Of a stretch of 64,000 nucleotides of DNA, positions 8,197 to 16,702 are shown in pieces; positions within the stretch are counted from its first letter, which is position 1; each line of letters begins with the position of its first letter. The notes below the pieces were generated by a model that was given only the letters and a program-made list of their open reading frames with translations, was not told the origin of the DNA and ran no database searches. Source of the stretch: an uncultured Chlamydiae bacterium (GTDB taxonomy: Bacteria; Chlamydiota; Chlamydiia; Chlamydiales; Rhabdochlamydiaceae); NCBI GenBank assembly GCA_903824495.1, contig CAIJXB010000026.1:186001-250000 (forward strand). The letters run 5' to 3'. The position numbers and the translations under genes were made by a program.

Positions 8197-10089
8197 TCAC
8201 TCGTGATCTGATACCACTTTTTTGATCTTATGAGGTGCTAGACGAATACCTTTCGTTTGGACTCCTTTTACAGGAACTGACTTGAGAGCAAACGAGGTCT
8301 TTTTCATCTTCTGGCCAGCTTTAGGGATGTAGTGAAGATCAACAGAAGCATCTGGAGCTGTAGAGATCGCTTCAAGCTCAGAATCTTCATCCACGTATCT
8401 GTAGACCTTATCTAAGATAAATTTTTCGATAATAAATCTCTTTGCCCAGACTTGCTTTGTTTCTTTATTTTTATAGATCACGTTCATGATCGTCTTTTTA
8501 TCAGCAACGCCTGCCCATACAATCTGCTCAAAATACTGCTTTTCAGGAATGTTGGTCACTTTATACGTTCCATCTTTATGGAAGACTAAAAGCTTATCAA
8601 AGTTGGAGCAAACAAAGTGTGAAGGCCCCGATACTTTAGTGCCGATAAAACCTGTTTCGTAGTCAAAGCCTACTTTAATCTCTTTGGTTTCAATCGCGCG
8701 TCTATCGATCTCTTCAATCGCTTTGATGCGGGTTTTTCTTGGATACTCTGCCCCAAATCGCTCGATCAGTTTCTCTAGATAGTTAATGGTGAATTTTTTG
8801 ACGTTTTTAAGATGTTTTTCAGTGGCTCTTAGAGCCTCTTCTAAAGCTGCAATCTCATCTTTGTTCTTATCGATGTCAAATTGAGAAATACGTCTGATTG
8901 GAATCAAAAGAAGCTTTTCGCGATCTTCATGAGTAGGCTCTCGAATCAGCTGCTTTTTAAACGCCTTGAAAGATTCCTCGAGTGTTGAATGGATCTCTTC
9001 TAGCGTTTTAACCGTTTCAATCTTCTTATAGATCCTCTTTTCTATAAATATTCTCTCAAGCGTTTTATAGAAGATCTTTTCAAGAAGACGATCTCTTTCA
9101 ATCTCAAGCTCCAGCTTGAGATATTCCATCAGTTTTGCTGCATTATATTTAAGGATCTCATCAACGTCTGTTTCCCAAGGAAATCCATCTTTAATCAAAA
9201 TGGCTTGAGAATTGATCGATACTTCACACTCAGTAAATCCATACAAGGCATCTAAAATTTCTTCAGCATACTGGCCACGAGGCAACTTGATCTCAATTTC
9301 TACATCTTTTGATGTGTAGTCATTGATCGCTTCGATCTTGATCTTGCCTTTTTTTGCAGCTTCATCAATGGATCTGATCAAACTCTCTGTTGTTGTGCCA
9401 TAACAAATTTCACGAATGACAAGCGTCTTGGGGTCTTTCACTTCGATCTTGGCTCGAAGCTTGACTTTACCACGTCCCTTGTCATATTGGCTCTTGTCCA
9501 TGATTCCACCTGTTGGGAAATCCGGAAAGAGTTTAAAGGTTTTCCCTTCAAGGTGGGCAATTTCTGCCTCTAGAAGTTCCTTAAAATTATGAGGCATGAT
9601 CTGAGTGGCCATCCCAACGGCAATACCGCTTGCTCCTTGCATAAGAAGAAGCGGGATCTTTGCAGGTAAAACTACCGGCTCAAAATTTCTGCCATCATAA
9701 GAGGGGATTTTTTCTGTGATGTCGGGATTAAAAAGTGTTTCTCTCGCTAAAGGGGAAAGGCGCGTTTCAATATAACGAGCTGCAGCAGATGGATCTCCCG
9801 TATAGATATTACCAAAGTTTCCCTGACGATCTAGCACGTACCCTTTGTTAGCCAAGGTAATAAGAGCCTCGTAGATAGGTCCATCTCCATGCGGATGGAG
9901 CTGCATCGTCTGACCTACGATATTTGCAACCTTATGGAGCTTGTCGTCACTTTGGCGCCATAAAATTTCAAGGATGCGTCTTTGTACAGGCTTTAATCCA
10001 TCGACAATATTTGGAATTGCGCGATCCAAAATCACGTAAGAGGCATACTTAATGAAGTGATCTTTCATCTGGTGTTTTAAATCATCCAT
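8197..10089 (-). CDS. parC: DNA topoisomerase IV subunit A (ParC/GyrA-2 type)
   Basis: The breakage-reunion subunit has 630 residues. The N-terminal winged-helix region with HPHGDGPIYEAL is followed by the catalytic tyrosine in AAARYIETRL (about residue 106), then the tower and a coiled-coil gate near 330-480. The C-terminal part is much shorter than the six-bladed GyrA domain, which favours ParC. It works with the upstream parE product to decatenate chromosomes. The ATG at 10089 is preferred over the in-frame TTG at 10095; it overlaps the parE stop by 8 bases, indicating coupling. Odd point: the position of E. coli GyrA Ser83/ParC Ser80 is glycine. This corresponds to the second gyrase-like pair of Chlamydia. 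Confidence 0.93.
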   Translation of the reverse strand: MDDLKHQMKDHFIKYASYVILDRAIPNIVDGLKPVQRRILEILWRQSDDKLHKVANIVGQTMQLHPHGDGPIYEALITLANKGYVLDRQGNFGNIYTGDPSAAARYIETRLSPLARETLFNPDITEKIPSYDGRNFEPVVLPAKIPLLLMQGASGIAVGMATQIMPHNFKELLEAEIAHLEGKTFKLFPDFPTGGIMDKSQYDKGRGKVKLRAKIEVKDPKTLVIREICYGTTTESLIRSIDEAAKKGKIKIEAINDYTSKDVEIEIKLPRGQYAEEILDALYGFTECEVSINSQAILIKDGFPWETDVDEILKYNAAKLMEYLKLELEIERDRLLEKIFYKTLERIFIEKRIYKKIETVKTLEEIHSTLEESFKAFKKQLIREPTHEDREKLLLIPIRRISQFDIDKNKDEIAALEEALRATEKHLKNVKKFTINYLEKLIERFGAEYPRKTRIKAIEEIDRRAIETKEIKVGFDYETGFIGTKVSGPSHFVCSNFDKLLVFHKDGTYKVTNIPEKQYFEQIVWAGVADKKTIMNVIYKNKETKQVWAKRFIIEKFILDKVYRYVDEDSELEAISTAPDASVDLHYIPKAGQKMKKTSFALKSVPVKGVQTKGIRLAPHKIKKVVSDHE

Positions 10090-11890
10090 CGTCAATCACC
10101 AGGTTTTTCATGATAAAATCTTTTCTAGCAGGCGTATTTTTTCCCATGTAGAACTCAAGGGTCGGCTTCACATCGGAAAGGTTTTGGATAACAACAGGAT
10201 GCAGGCGAATGTCTTTTCCAATAAACTGCCCAAACTCATCTGGAGAGATTTCTCCAAGACCTTTAAATCGGGTGATTTCAAGTCCCTTTTTTAGTTCCTT
10301 AGATGCTTTTTCTTTCTCTTCTTCTGAGTAGCAGTAAATCGTCTTCTCTTTGTTCCTCACCTTAAACAGGGGCGTTTCCAGAATGTGAAGATGTCCGTTT
10401 AAAACAAGCCCTTCAAAGTAGGTTAAAAAGAATGTAATCAGAAGATTGCGAATGTGCATTCCATCAACATCGGCATCTGTTGCAAGGATCACCTTGCTAT
10501 AGCGAAGATTGGTAAGGTCATCTTCAATGTTGAGCGCTGACATCAAGTTGTACATCTCTTCGTTCTTATAAAGCTGCTCGAGTTTCATACCATGGACATT
10601 AAGTGGCTTTCCTCGAAGAGAAAAGACAGCTTGGGTCAGGGGATTTCTCGACATGACAACAGAAGCAGACGCTGAGTCTCCCTCAGTTAGAAAAATCACA
10701 GACTTTTGCCCTTCCTTGCTTCCATCGCCTAGATGGTACTTAGAGTCTCGAAGCTTTGGAATTTTGAATGAAATTTTCTTCTGTCTTTCCTTGGCTTCTT
10801 TTTTGACAGCCGAGAGCTCTTTTCTAAGCTTTTCATTGAAGAGGATCCTGTCAACGATCTGCTTTCCTATCTCTTCATGCTTATAAAGAAGGTTTAAAAC
10901 AGCATCTTTCACTTCCTGCACAATTGGCGCTCTGATCTCATTATTAGAGAGTTTATTTTTCGTCTGAGATTCAAAGACAGGGTCTTTTAATTTAATCAAA
11001 ATGGTCCCGACAATCCCTTCACGAACATCGACACCTTGGAAATTTTTCTTTGTAAACTCGTTGATCCCTTTCAAGATTCCTTCTCTAAAGGCTGAGAGGT
11101 GTGTGCCCCCATCTTGAGTATATTGACCATTCACAAAAGCAAAATAGGTCTCTCCATAGCTTGAAGAGTGAAGAAATGCAAACTCTAGTGTTTTACCTCT
11201 ATAATGAAGAGGTTCATAAAGACGATCTTCTTTGACCTCTTCATTAATGAGGTCTAAAAGACCATTTTCGGAAAAGATCGCCTCTCCATTAAAAACAAGC
11301 GTAAGGCCCGTATTTAAATAGGCGTAGTGCCAAAGACGTTTTAGGATCAGCTCTTTTTGGAAGGAAAACTTTTTAAAGATTTCAGTATCGGGCGTAAATT
11401 CTATCAGTGTCCCGTTTTCTTCTTTTGCCTTCCCTTTTTTCTTATCTTGCAAAACACCTTTAGAAAAGCGCGCTTCAACAAATTCCCCATCGCGAACGCT
11501 TCGTACTGTGAATTTTGAAGAGAGGGCATTGACGGCTTTTGTTCCAACGCCGTTTAGTCCAACAGAAAACTGGAATACATCATCGTTATATTTAGCGCCC
11601 GTGTTGATCTTGCTCACACAGTCAACAACTTTACCTAACGGGATTCCCCGTCCAAAGTCTCGAATGGTAAGTGTGGAAGTCTTTTCATTGAGATCTATTG
11701 TGATCTTTTTGCCGTTGCCCATGATGAACTCGTCAACGCCGTTGTCGATCACCTCTTTGAGCATGACATAGATTCCATCATCGGGGTTTGAACCATCGCC
11801 CAAACGCCCAATATACATCCCTGACCGCAGCCGAATATGGGCGAGCGGGTCTAAAGACAAAACGGTACTTTCATCGTATTTTTTAGCCAT
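10082..11890 (-). CDS. parE: DNA topoisomerase IV subunit B (ParE/GyrB-2 type)
   Basis: This ATPase subunit has about 602 residues. The GHKL ATP-binding site shows EVIDNGVDEF, DFGRGIP and GLNGVGTKAVNALS; the transducer contains the QTKNKL switch lysine; the TOPRIM domain has LTEGDSAS and DADVDGMHIR. The length lacks the extra insert of proteobacterial GyrB and fits ParE. It is the first gene of a parE-parC operon on the minus strand, overlapping parC by 8 bases. The frame also has an ATG at 11902, and neither start has a strong ribosome-binding site; the second ATG gives the more usual N-terminus MAKKYDES. Confidence 0.93.
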   Translation of the reverse strand: MAKKYDESTVLSLDPLAHIRLRSGMYIGRLGDGSNPDDGIYVMLKEVIDNGVDEFIMGNGKKITIDLNEKTSTLTIRDFGRGIPLGKVVDCVSKINTGAKYNDDVFQFSVGLNGVGTKAVNALSSKFTVRSVRDGEFVEARFSKGVLQDKKKGKAKEENGTLIEFTPDTEIFKKFSFQKELILKRLWHYAYLNTGLTLVFNGEAIFSENGLLDLINEEVKEDRLYEPLHYRGKTLEFAFLHSSSYGETYFAFVNGQYTQDGGTHLSAFREGILKGINEFTKKNFQGVDVREGIVGTILIKLKDPVFESQTKNKLSNNEIRAPIVQEVKDAVLNLLYKHEEIGKQIVDRILFNEKLRKELSAVKKEAKERQKKISFKIPKLRDSKYHLGDGSKEGQKSVIFLTEGDSASASVVMSRNPLTQAVFSLRGKPLNVHGMKLEQLYKNEEMYNLMSALNIEDDLTNLRYSKVILATDADVDGMHIRNLLITFFLTYFEGLVLNGHLHILETPLFKVRNKEKTIYCYSEEEKEKASKELKKGLEITRFKGLGEISPDEFGQFIGKDIRLHPVVIQNLSDVKPTLEFYMGKNTPARKDFIMKNLVIDDG

Positions 11891-11902
11891 ATTCCTACTC
11901 AT

Positions 11903-12208
11903 AGCAGCTTTCGGATTTTTTTAGCTCAAAAATTGATAAATCTTTTGAAACTCCGAATAATCAAACCCTTAAACCCTCAGGATTCAATTAAATATTTTAT
12001 ACTCAATTAAAAAACAAAAACACATTTAACCTGGCACGTAAAAATAAAACATACTTTTAACTTTAAAAAATTTATTTTATGATAAAACAAGAAAAACCGT
12101 CCGATAAACTTCCTGAGGCACCTCAAAAACTTGAGTTTGTTTGGCTTTTTTACCCCAGTTCCTGTAGACTTGGATCAAATCATCTTTTACATGGAAACAG
12201 GTTCTTAT
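11903..12208. other. AT-rich intergenic region between parE and the desaturase gene
   Basis: About 300 bases of very AT-rich DNA separate the divergent parE and desaturase genes and must hold the promoters for both. I see no convincing -35/-10 pair at standard spacing, no hairpin with a T-run, and no RNA motif. A short frame from 12079 overlaps the desaturase gene out of frame and is judged spurious. Confidence 0.5.
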
Positions 12209-13345
12209 ATGGAAAAAAGCAAAAGAGACTGGACTATCATATCATTTATTTGGGGCTACCACCTCCTTTTACTCGTGGGCCTACCTTTTTACTTAATGCA
12301 TTACAGTGTATCTTGGCCGATGTGGGTCATGTCCTTTGTCCTATTATATGTGGCGGGAATGAGCGTAACAGCCGGATACCACAGACTTTACTCTCATAGC
12401 ACCTATAAAACAAATCTATGGGTACAGGGTGTGCTTTTGTTTTTTGCAAGTATCGCAACGCAAGGAAGCGCCCTAAAATGGTCTTATGACCATAGACGCC
12501 ACCATGCTTTTGTTGATAGCGATGAAGATCCCTATTCCATCAGCAAAGGTTTTTGGTTTGCTCATATTCTATGGCTCTTTAGAAAAACAAAGCCGATTGA
12601 AAAGAAAGTCGTAGCCGACCTTTACAGAAACCCTCTTGTTATGTTTCAACATAAATACTACGGTCTTTGCATGGTCGTTTCTAACGTGATCATGTCCCTT
12701 ATCATCGGATATGCTCTTAATGACTACTTAGGCGCTTTTGTAATCTCTTGGCTTGTCCGTATGTTTTTCTTGCACCACTTCACTTGGTTCATCAACTCAC
12801 TTGCACACACTTGGGGTGCTCAGCCTTTTAGTAAAGAACACTCAGCTGTTGATAGCTACGTTCTATGCCTACTCACATTCGGTGAAGGGTATCACAACTA
12901 TCACCACACGTTTGCTGGAGACTATAGAAATGGAATCAAGTGGTACCACTTTGATCCGACCAAATGGCTCATCTGGACTCTTTCTAAGCTGAAACTCGCA
13001 TCTGGCTTAAAGAGAACCACACCTCTTCAGATCAGAGAAAAAATGATTTTAGAAGGGAAAGAAGAGTTATCTGCTAAACTAAAAAACTACTGGGATGAAA
13101 ACAAAGCTCACCTAGAAGCTTCTGTTGAAAAGATCTCAGCTGAGATTTTGGCAAAGGTTTCTCGTTTCCAAGAGCTCACTTCTCAATATAGAGACGTGAA
13201 AAAAGATCCTCAAGGTCATGATCTTGTTCACAAGATGAAAGATGAGATCAAATCTTTGCAGCGCGATATCCAACTGGATTGGAAAAGCTGGAAGAAACTC
13301 TATAAAAACATCGAGAATCTAAAACCATCACTCGCTCAAAAATAG
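12209..13345 (+). CDS. Acyl-lipid/acyl-CoA delta-9-type fatty acid desaturase
   Basis: This integral-membrane di-iron desaturase inserts a double bond in fatty acyl chains. The three histidine boxes are plain: HRLYSH, HRRHH and HNYHH, with hydrophobic helices before box 1 and between boxes 2 and 3, as in the stearoyl-CoA desaturase family. From the ATG at 12209 the protein has 378 residues; AGG lies seven bases upstream. The frame extends to a TTG at 12131 (with GAGG eleven bases before it) and another ATG at 12191, so the start is uncertain. The last 100 residues after the catalytic core are charged and helical, probably coiled-coil, and are not part of the usual domain. Two hairpin terminators follow. 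It may adjust membrane fluidity or modify host-derived lipids. Confidence 0.92.
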   Translation: MEKSKRDWTIISFIWGYHLLLLVGLPFYLMHYSVSWPMWVMSFVLLYVAGMSVTAGYHRLYSHSTYKTNLWVQGVLLFFASIATQGSALKWSYDHRRHHAFVDSDEDPYSISKGFWFAHILWLFRKTKPIEKKVVADLYRNPLVMFQHKYYGLCMVVSNVIMSLIIGYALNDYLGAFVISWLVRMFFLHHFTWFINSLAHTWGAQPFSKEHSAVDSYVLCLLTFGEGYHNYHHTFAGDYRNGIKWYHFDPTKWLIWTLSKLKLASGLKRTTPLQIREKMILEGKEELSAKLKNYWDENKAHLEASVEKISAEILAKVSRFQELTSQYRDVKKDPQGHDLVHKMKDEIKSLQRDIQLDWKSWKKLYKNIENLKPSLAQK

Positions 13346-13364
13346 AAAATCCTTTTCTATTTTT
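13338..13364 (+). terminator. AT hairpin terminator overlapping the desaturase stop codon
   Basis: Arms 13338-13349 and 13353-13364 are perfect 12-base complements with a TCC loop, ending in a T-run. The stop codon TAG lies inside the left arm. Confidence 0.5.
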
Positions 13365-13401
13365 CACAGAAATCTATATAGATCAATACTAGCTTATAAG
13401 T

Positions 13402-13434
13402 AAGAGCTCCCTTAAAAAGGGGAGCTCTTTTTTT
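13402..13434 (+). terminator. Rho-independent terminator after the desaturase gene
   Basis: AAGAGCTCC (13402-13410) pairs with GGAGCTCTT (13421-13429) and is followed by a run of seven T. It separates the desaturase transcript from the SDR-GMC operon. Confidence 0.88.
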
Positions 13435-13459
13435 CACCTTATTTAAGGAGTTTTTGATC

Positions 13460-14311
13460 ATGGCACCTAAAGAAAATATACCACCCGTTGTTCTTCCTTG
13501 CACTAAACCCCCTCTTATACTCAAAGGGCAAAAAGCGATTGTTACCGGCGCCAACTCTGGCATTGGAAAGGCTGTCGCCCTTTCTTTAGGGGAAGCTGGC
13601 GCTGATGTAGTGATCAATTACTATGCTGGAGATGAAGAAGCTGAAGCTGTCGTCAAAGCAATCAGAGATTTTGGAGTACAAAGCTTCGCTTATAAAGCGG
13701 ATGTCTCTAAAGAAGATCAAGTGATTGCTCTTTTCAAAGAAACCTGCTCTAAGTTTGGAACGGTAGACATTTTGGTTAGCAATGCAGGGATTCAAAGAGA
13801 TTCTCCTTTAGAAAAGATGTCTCTAGATCAGTGGAACCAAGTGATAGGAACCAATCTCACAGGGCAATTTCTCTGCTGTCGTGAAGCTGTGAAAGAATTT
13901 AAAAGAAGAGGTGTTGTTCCTGGCGGTTCTTGCGCTGCCGGAAAAATCATTTGCATGAGCTCTGTACACCAAATAATCCCATGGGCTGGACATGTAAACT
14001 ATGCCGCTTCTAAAGGCGGAGTCAATATGATGATGCTGAGTATCGCACAAGAAGTCGCTCCCCATAGAATTCGTGTGAACAGCATCGCTCCAGGAGCCAT
14101 TAAAACGCATATCAACAAGGATGCTTGGAGTACAGGTCCCGCTCTTGAAAGTCTATTAAAACTGATCCCCTATAATCGAGTGGGAGAACCCTCTGATATT
14201 GGCAAGTGCGCTGCATGGCTCGCTTCAGACCAGGCAGATTACATTACAGGAACGACGATCTTTGTCGATGGAGGAATGACCCTCTTTCCCGGCTTTACAA
14301 CAGGTGGATAA
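13460..14311 (+). CDS. SDR-family oxidoreductase (glucose 1-dehydrogenase-like)
   Basis: This classical short-chain dehydrogenase has about 283 residues. It shows the NAD(P)-binding TGANSGIG near residue 30, the SNAGIQ motif, catalytic Ser in CMSSVH, and YAASK (YxxxK) in the second half; the PGAIKT and VDGGM elements near the end are typical of the glucose 1-dehydrogenase-like group. An N-terminal proline-rich stretch of about 20 residues precedes the Rossmann fold. The ATG at 13460 is preferred over an in-frame TTG at 13454 because AAGGAG lies nine bases upstream. The next gene starts one base after this stop, so it is co-transcribed with a GMC oxidoreductase. The substrate is unknown; a sugar or polyol is a guess. 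Confidence 0.88.
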   Translation: MAPKENIPPVVLPCTKPPLILKGQKAIVTGANSGIGKAVALSLGEAGADVVINYYAGDEEAEAVVKAIRDFGVQSFAYKADVSKEDQVIALFKETCSKFGTVDILVSNAGIQRDSPLEKMSLDQWNQVIGTNLTGQFLCCREAVKEFKRRGVVPGGSCAAGKIICMSSVHQIIPWAGHVNYAASKGGVNMMMLSIAQEVAPHRIRVNSIAPGAIKTHINKDAWSTGPALESLLKLIPYNRVGEPSDIGKCAAWLASDQADYITGTTIFVDGGMTLFPGFTTGG

Positions 14312-14312
14312 C

Positions 14313-15839
14313 ATGGAATCGAATGAATATGATATCATCATTATCGGAACCGGAGCTGGAGGAGGAACTCTTGCGCATCGCTTAGCGCCTTCTGGGAAAA
14401 AGATTCTCGTTTTAGAAAGAGGTGGATATCTTCCAAGGGAAAAAGACAATTGGAGCTCTCGTGCTGTCTTTTTAAACGGAAAATATACCGCAAAAGAGCC
14501 TTGGATCGATGATGATGACGAGCCTTTTCATCCGGGCATTCACTATTTTGTGGGAGGCAACACAAAAGTATATGGAGCAGCTCTTTTAAGAATGAGAGAA
14601 AAGGATTTTGGAGAGCTTCATCACAAAGATGGAATTTCCCCTAAATGGCCTCTTTCTTATGCAGAGATGGCCCCTTACTATACACAAGCTGAAAAACTTT
14701 ATCATGTTCATGGGCAAAGAGGAATAGATCCAACAGATTCACCCACTGATGATCCCTATCCTTTCCCTCCTTTGTCACACGATCCCGGTATCCAAAAACT
14801 TCACGACAAGTTAAAAGCCGCAGGACACAGGCCTTTCCCTCTTCCAGTGGGCCTTATTCTCGATGAATCGAAAAGAGAAGCAAGTCCCTGCGTGAGATGC
14901 AATACGTGCGATGGATTCCCTTGTCTTGTGAACGGCAAGGCGGATGCGCAAGTTGTTTGCATCGATCCTACTTTAAAGCAGTATCCAAATGTCACACTAA
15001 TTACTCATGCCTTTGTAGAAAAATTAGAGACATCTCCTTCTGGAAAGGAAATATCTAAAGTTGTTGTGAAAAGAAACGGCAAAGTAGAGTTTTTTAAAGC
15101 AAAAATTGTTGTTATGTCTTGTGGAGCCATTAACTCTGCAGCGCTTTTACTTCGCTCAGCAAATCAACAGCACCCAAATGGCCTTGCCAATAGTTCTGAT
15201 GTAGTCGGGCGTTTTTATATGTGCCATAACAACTCAGCGCTTCTTGCTGTCTCGACAGAAAAAAGCTCTGCGCCATTTCAAAAAACGCTTGCAATCAACG
15301 ATTTTTACTTTGGAGCTGATGATTGGAAGTTTCCCCTTGGTCACATTCAAATGCTTGGAAAATCAGATGGCTATATGCTTAAATCTGATGCTCCTCCTTT
15401 TGCACCGCGTCTTATTTTAGATGAGGTAGCAAAACACTCTCTTGATTTTTGGCTGACAACAGAAGATTTACCAGATCCTTCTAATCGTGTTCTTTTAGCT
15501 CCAGGCGGAAATGTACAGCTGCTTTACAAGAAAAACAACCAAGAATCGCACCATCATTTGATTAAGAAATTGAAACAGATGCTAAGAAAAGCTGGGTATC
15601 ACAATTTCTATTTAAGCCAAGCGATTCCCTTAGGTGGAACCGCTCATCAAAATGGAACTGTTCGCTTTGGAGATGACCCTAAAACTTCAGCGCTCGATCG
15701 CAATTGCAAAGCGCATGATTTAGATAATCTCTACGTGGTCGATGGGAGCTTCTTTGTTTCAAGCTCTTCTGTCAACCCAAGCTTAACGATCATCGCAAAC
15801 GCTTTACGCGTAGGCGACCACTTGCTTACAAAGCTCTAG
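14313..15839 (+). CDS. GMC-family FAD-dependent oxidoreductase
   Basis: The 508-residue protein starts with an FAD-binding Rossmann motif (IIIIGTGAGGGTLAHRLA) and ends with the GMC C-terminal block: GGTAHQNGTVRFG carries the likely active-site His, and SSSVNPSLTI a conserved Asn. A cysteine cluster (CVRCNTCDGFPCLVNG, around residue 195) is also seen in bacterial GMC enzymes acting on sugars or alcohols. It has no signal peptide, so it is probably cytoplasmic. AGGTGG overlaps the stop of the SDR gene, and the two genes form a pair that could oxidise a sugar or alcohol in two steps; this is inference. Its 3' end overlaps dapA on the other strand by 36 bases. Confidence 0.9.
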   Translation: MESNEYDIIIIGTGAGGGTLAHRLAPSGKKILVLERGGYLPREKDNWSSRAVFLNGKYTAKEPWIDDDDEPFHPGIHYFVGGNTKVYGAALLRMREKDFGELHHKDGISPKWPLSYAEMAPYYTQAEKLYHVHGQRGIDPTDSPTDDPYPFPPLSHDPGIQKLHDKLKAAGHRPFPLPVGLILDESKREASPCVRCNTCDGFPCLVNGKADAQVVCIDPTLKQYPNVTLITHAFVEKLETSPSGKEISKVVVKRNGKVEFFKAKIVVMSCGAINSAALLLRSANQQHPNGLANSSDVVGRFYMCHNNSALLAVSTEKSSAPFQKTLAINDFYFGADDWKFPLGHIQMLGKSDGYMLKSDAPPFAPRLILDEVAKHSLDFWLTTEDLPDPSNRVLLAPGGNVQLLYKKNNQESHHHLIKKLKQMLRKAGYHNFYLSQAIPLGGTAHQNGTVRFGDDPKTSALDRNCKAHDLDNLYVVDGSFFVSSSSVNPSLTIIANALRVGDHLLTKL

Positions 15840-16682
15840 AGCCTCTTCTATACGTAGACGAGTCTCTTGCTGAGGCAAGATCAAAGGAAGCCTTAAAACA
15901 GGGCTACAATGGCCCATAAGGCTCATGGCATATTTGATGCACTGAGGATTCGTCTCTAAGCTCATAGCCTTGCAAAGAGGCTCCATTTGCTCATAAAGGG
16001 CCTTTGCTGTTTCCATATCACCTTTAAGCGATGCTTCAATCAAAAGATTCCACTGACCTGGAAAAAGATTGGCTAAAACAGAAATAATACCGTGGGCTCC
16101 ACCTTCCATATAGGACAAGATCAAAGGATCGTCTCCTGAAAGCAGCGATTTGTTACAGCGCTTCATGACATCGAGCGCAAAAGGCACATTACCAGAGCAA
16201 TCTTTTAAAGCAACAACGCTCGGTAAAGCGCAAATTTCCGCAAGCTGCTCGGCTGAAAGATTTATACTTGTTCTTCCTGGATGATAGTAGACAATCATTG
16301 GCAGATTGCAATCAGATATAGCTTTAAAGTGCTCTAAACAACCTTGAAAGTTAGGACGGTTGTAATAAGGAAAGATCACAAGACATCCATCAGCGCCAAG
16401 CTCTTTAGCTCGCAAAGTTCTTTCGACGCTCTCTTTGGTATTGTACGTTCCAACTCCTGGAAAGACCTGTATTCTTCCTCTTGCTTCTTTGATCGCTGTG
16501 ACAAAAAGAAGATCTAGCTCTTCATGTGAAAGAGTGGGAGATTCTCCTGTAGTTCCTGCAACCACAAGGCCCTTTGTGCCTTGCTCAATATGAAAATGAA
16601 TAAGACGTTTAAAACTTACCAGGTCCACATCTCCATTTTTTAAAAAGGGAGTGATCAAAGCAACAATCGATCCTTGCAACAT
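15804..16682 (-). CDS. dapA: 4-hydroxy-tetrahydrodipicolinate synthase
   Basis: This class I aldolase of 292 residues condenses pyruvate and aspartate semialdehyde, the first step to diaminopimelate and lysine. Key elements are GTTGE (43-47), the tyrosine in IVYYHPGRT (about 132), and the Schiff-base lysine in VVALKDCSGN (residue 160). AGAGG lies five bases before the ATG. It follows an MFS gene by 20 bases on the same strand, so they are probably co-transcribed. No other dap genes are in the window. Pyruvate aldolases of related function (N-acetylneuraminate lyase, KDG aldolase) share the fold, so specificity is probable rather than certain. Confidence 0.87.
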   Translation of the reverse strand: MLQGSIVALITPFLKNGDVDLVSFKRLIHFHIEQGTKGLVVAGTTGESPTLSHEELDLLFVTAIKEARGRIQVFPGVGTYNTKESVERTLRAKELGADGCLVIFPYYNRPNFQGCLEHFKAISDCNLPMIVYYHPGRTSINLSAEQLAEICALPSVVALKDCSGNVPFALDVMKRCNKSLLSGDDPLILSYMEGGAHGIISVLANLFPGQWNLLIEASLKGDMETAKALYEQMEPLCKAMSLETNPQCIKYAMSLMGHCSPVLRLPLILPQQETRLRIEEALELCKQVVAYA

Positions 16683-16702
16683 ACATACCTCTTAGTTGTT
16701 CA

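Noticed and set aside
12131-12208. TTG start for the desaturase at 12131
   Set aside because: Possible but weaker: TTG with a distant GAGG; ATG 12209 has closer AGG. Left open in the gene entry.
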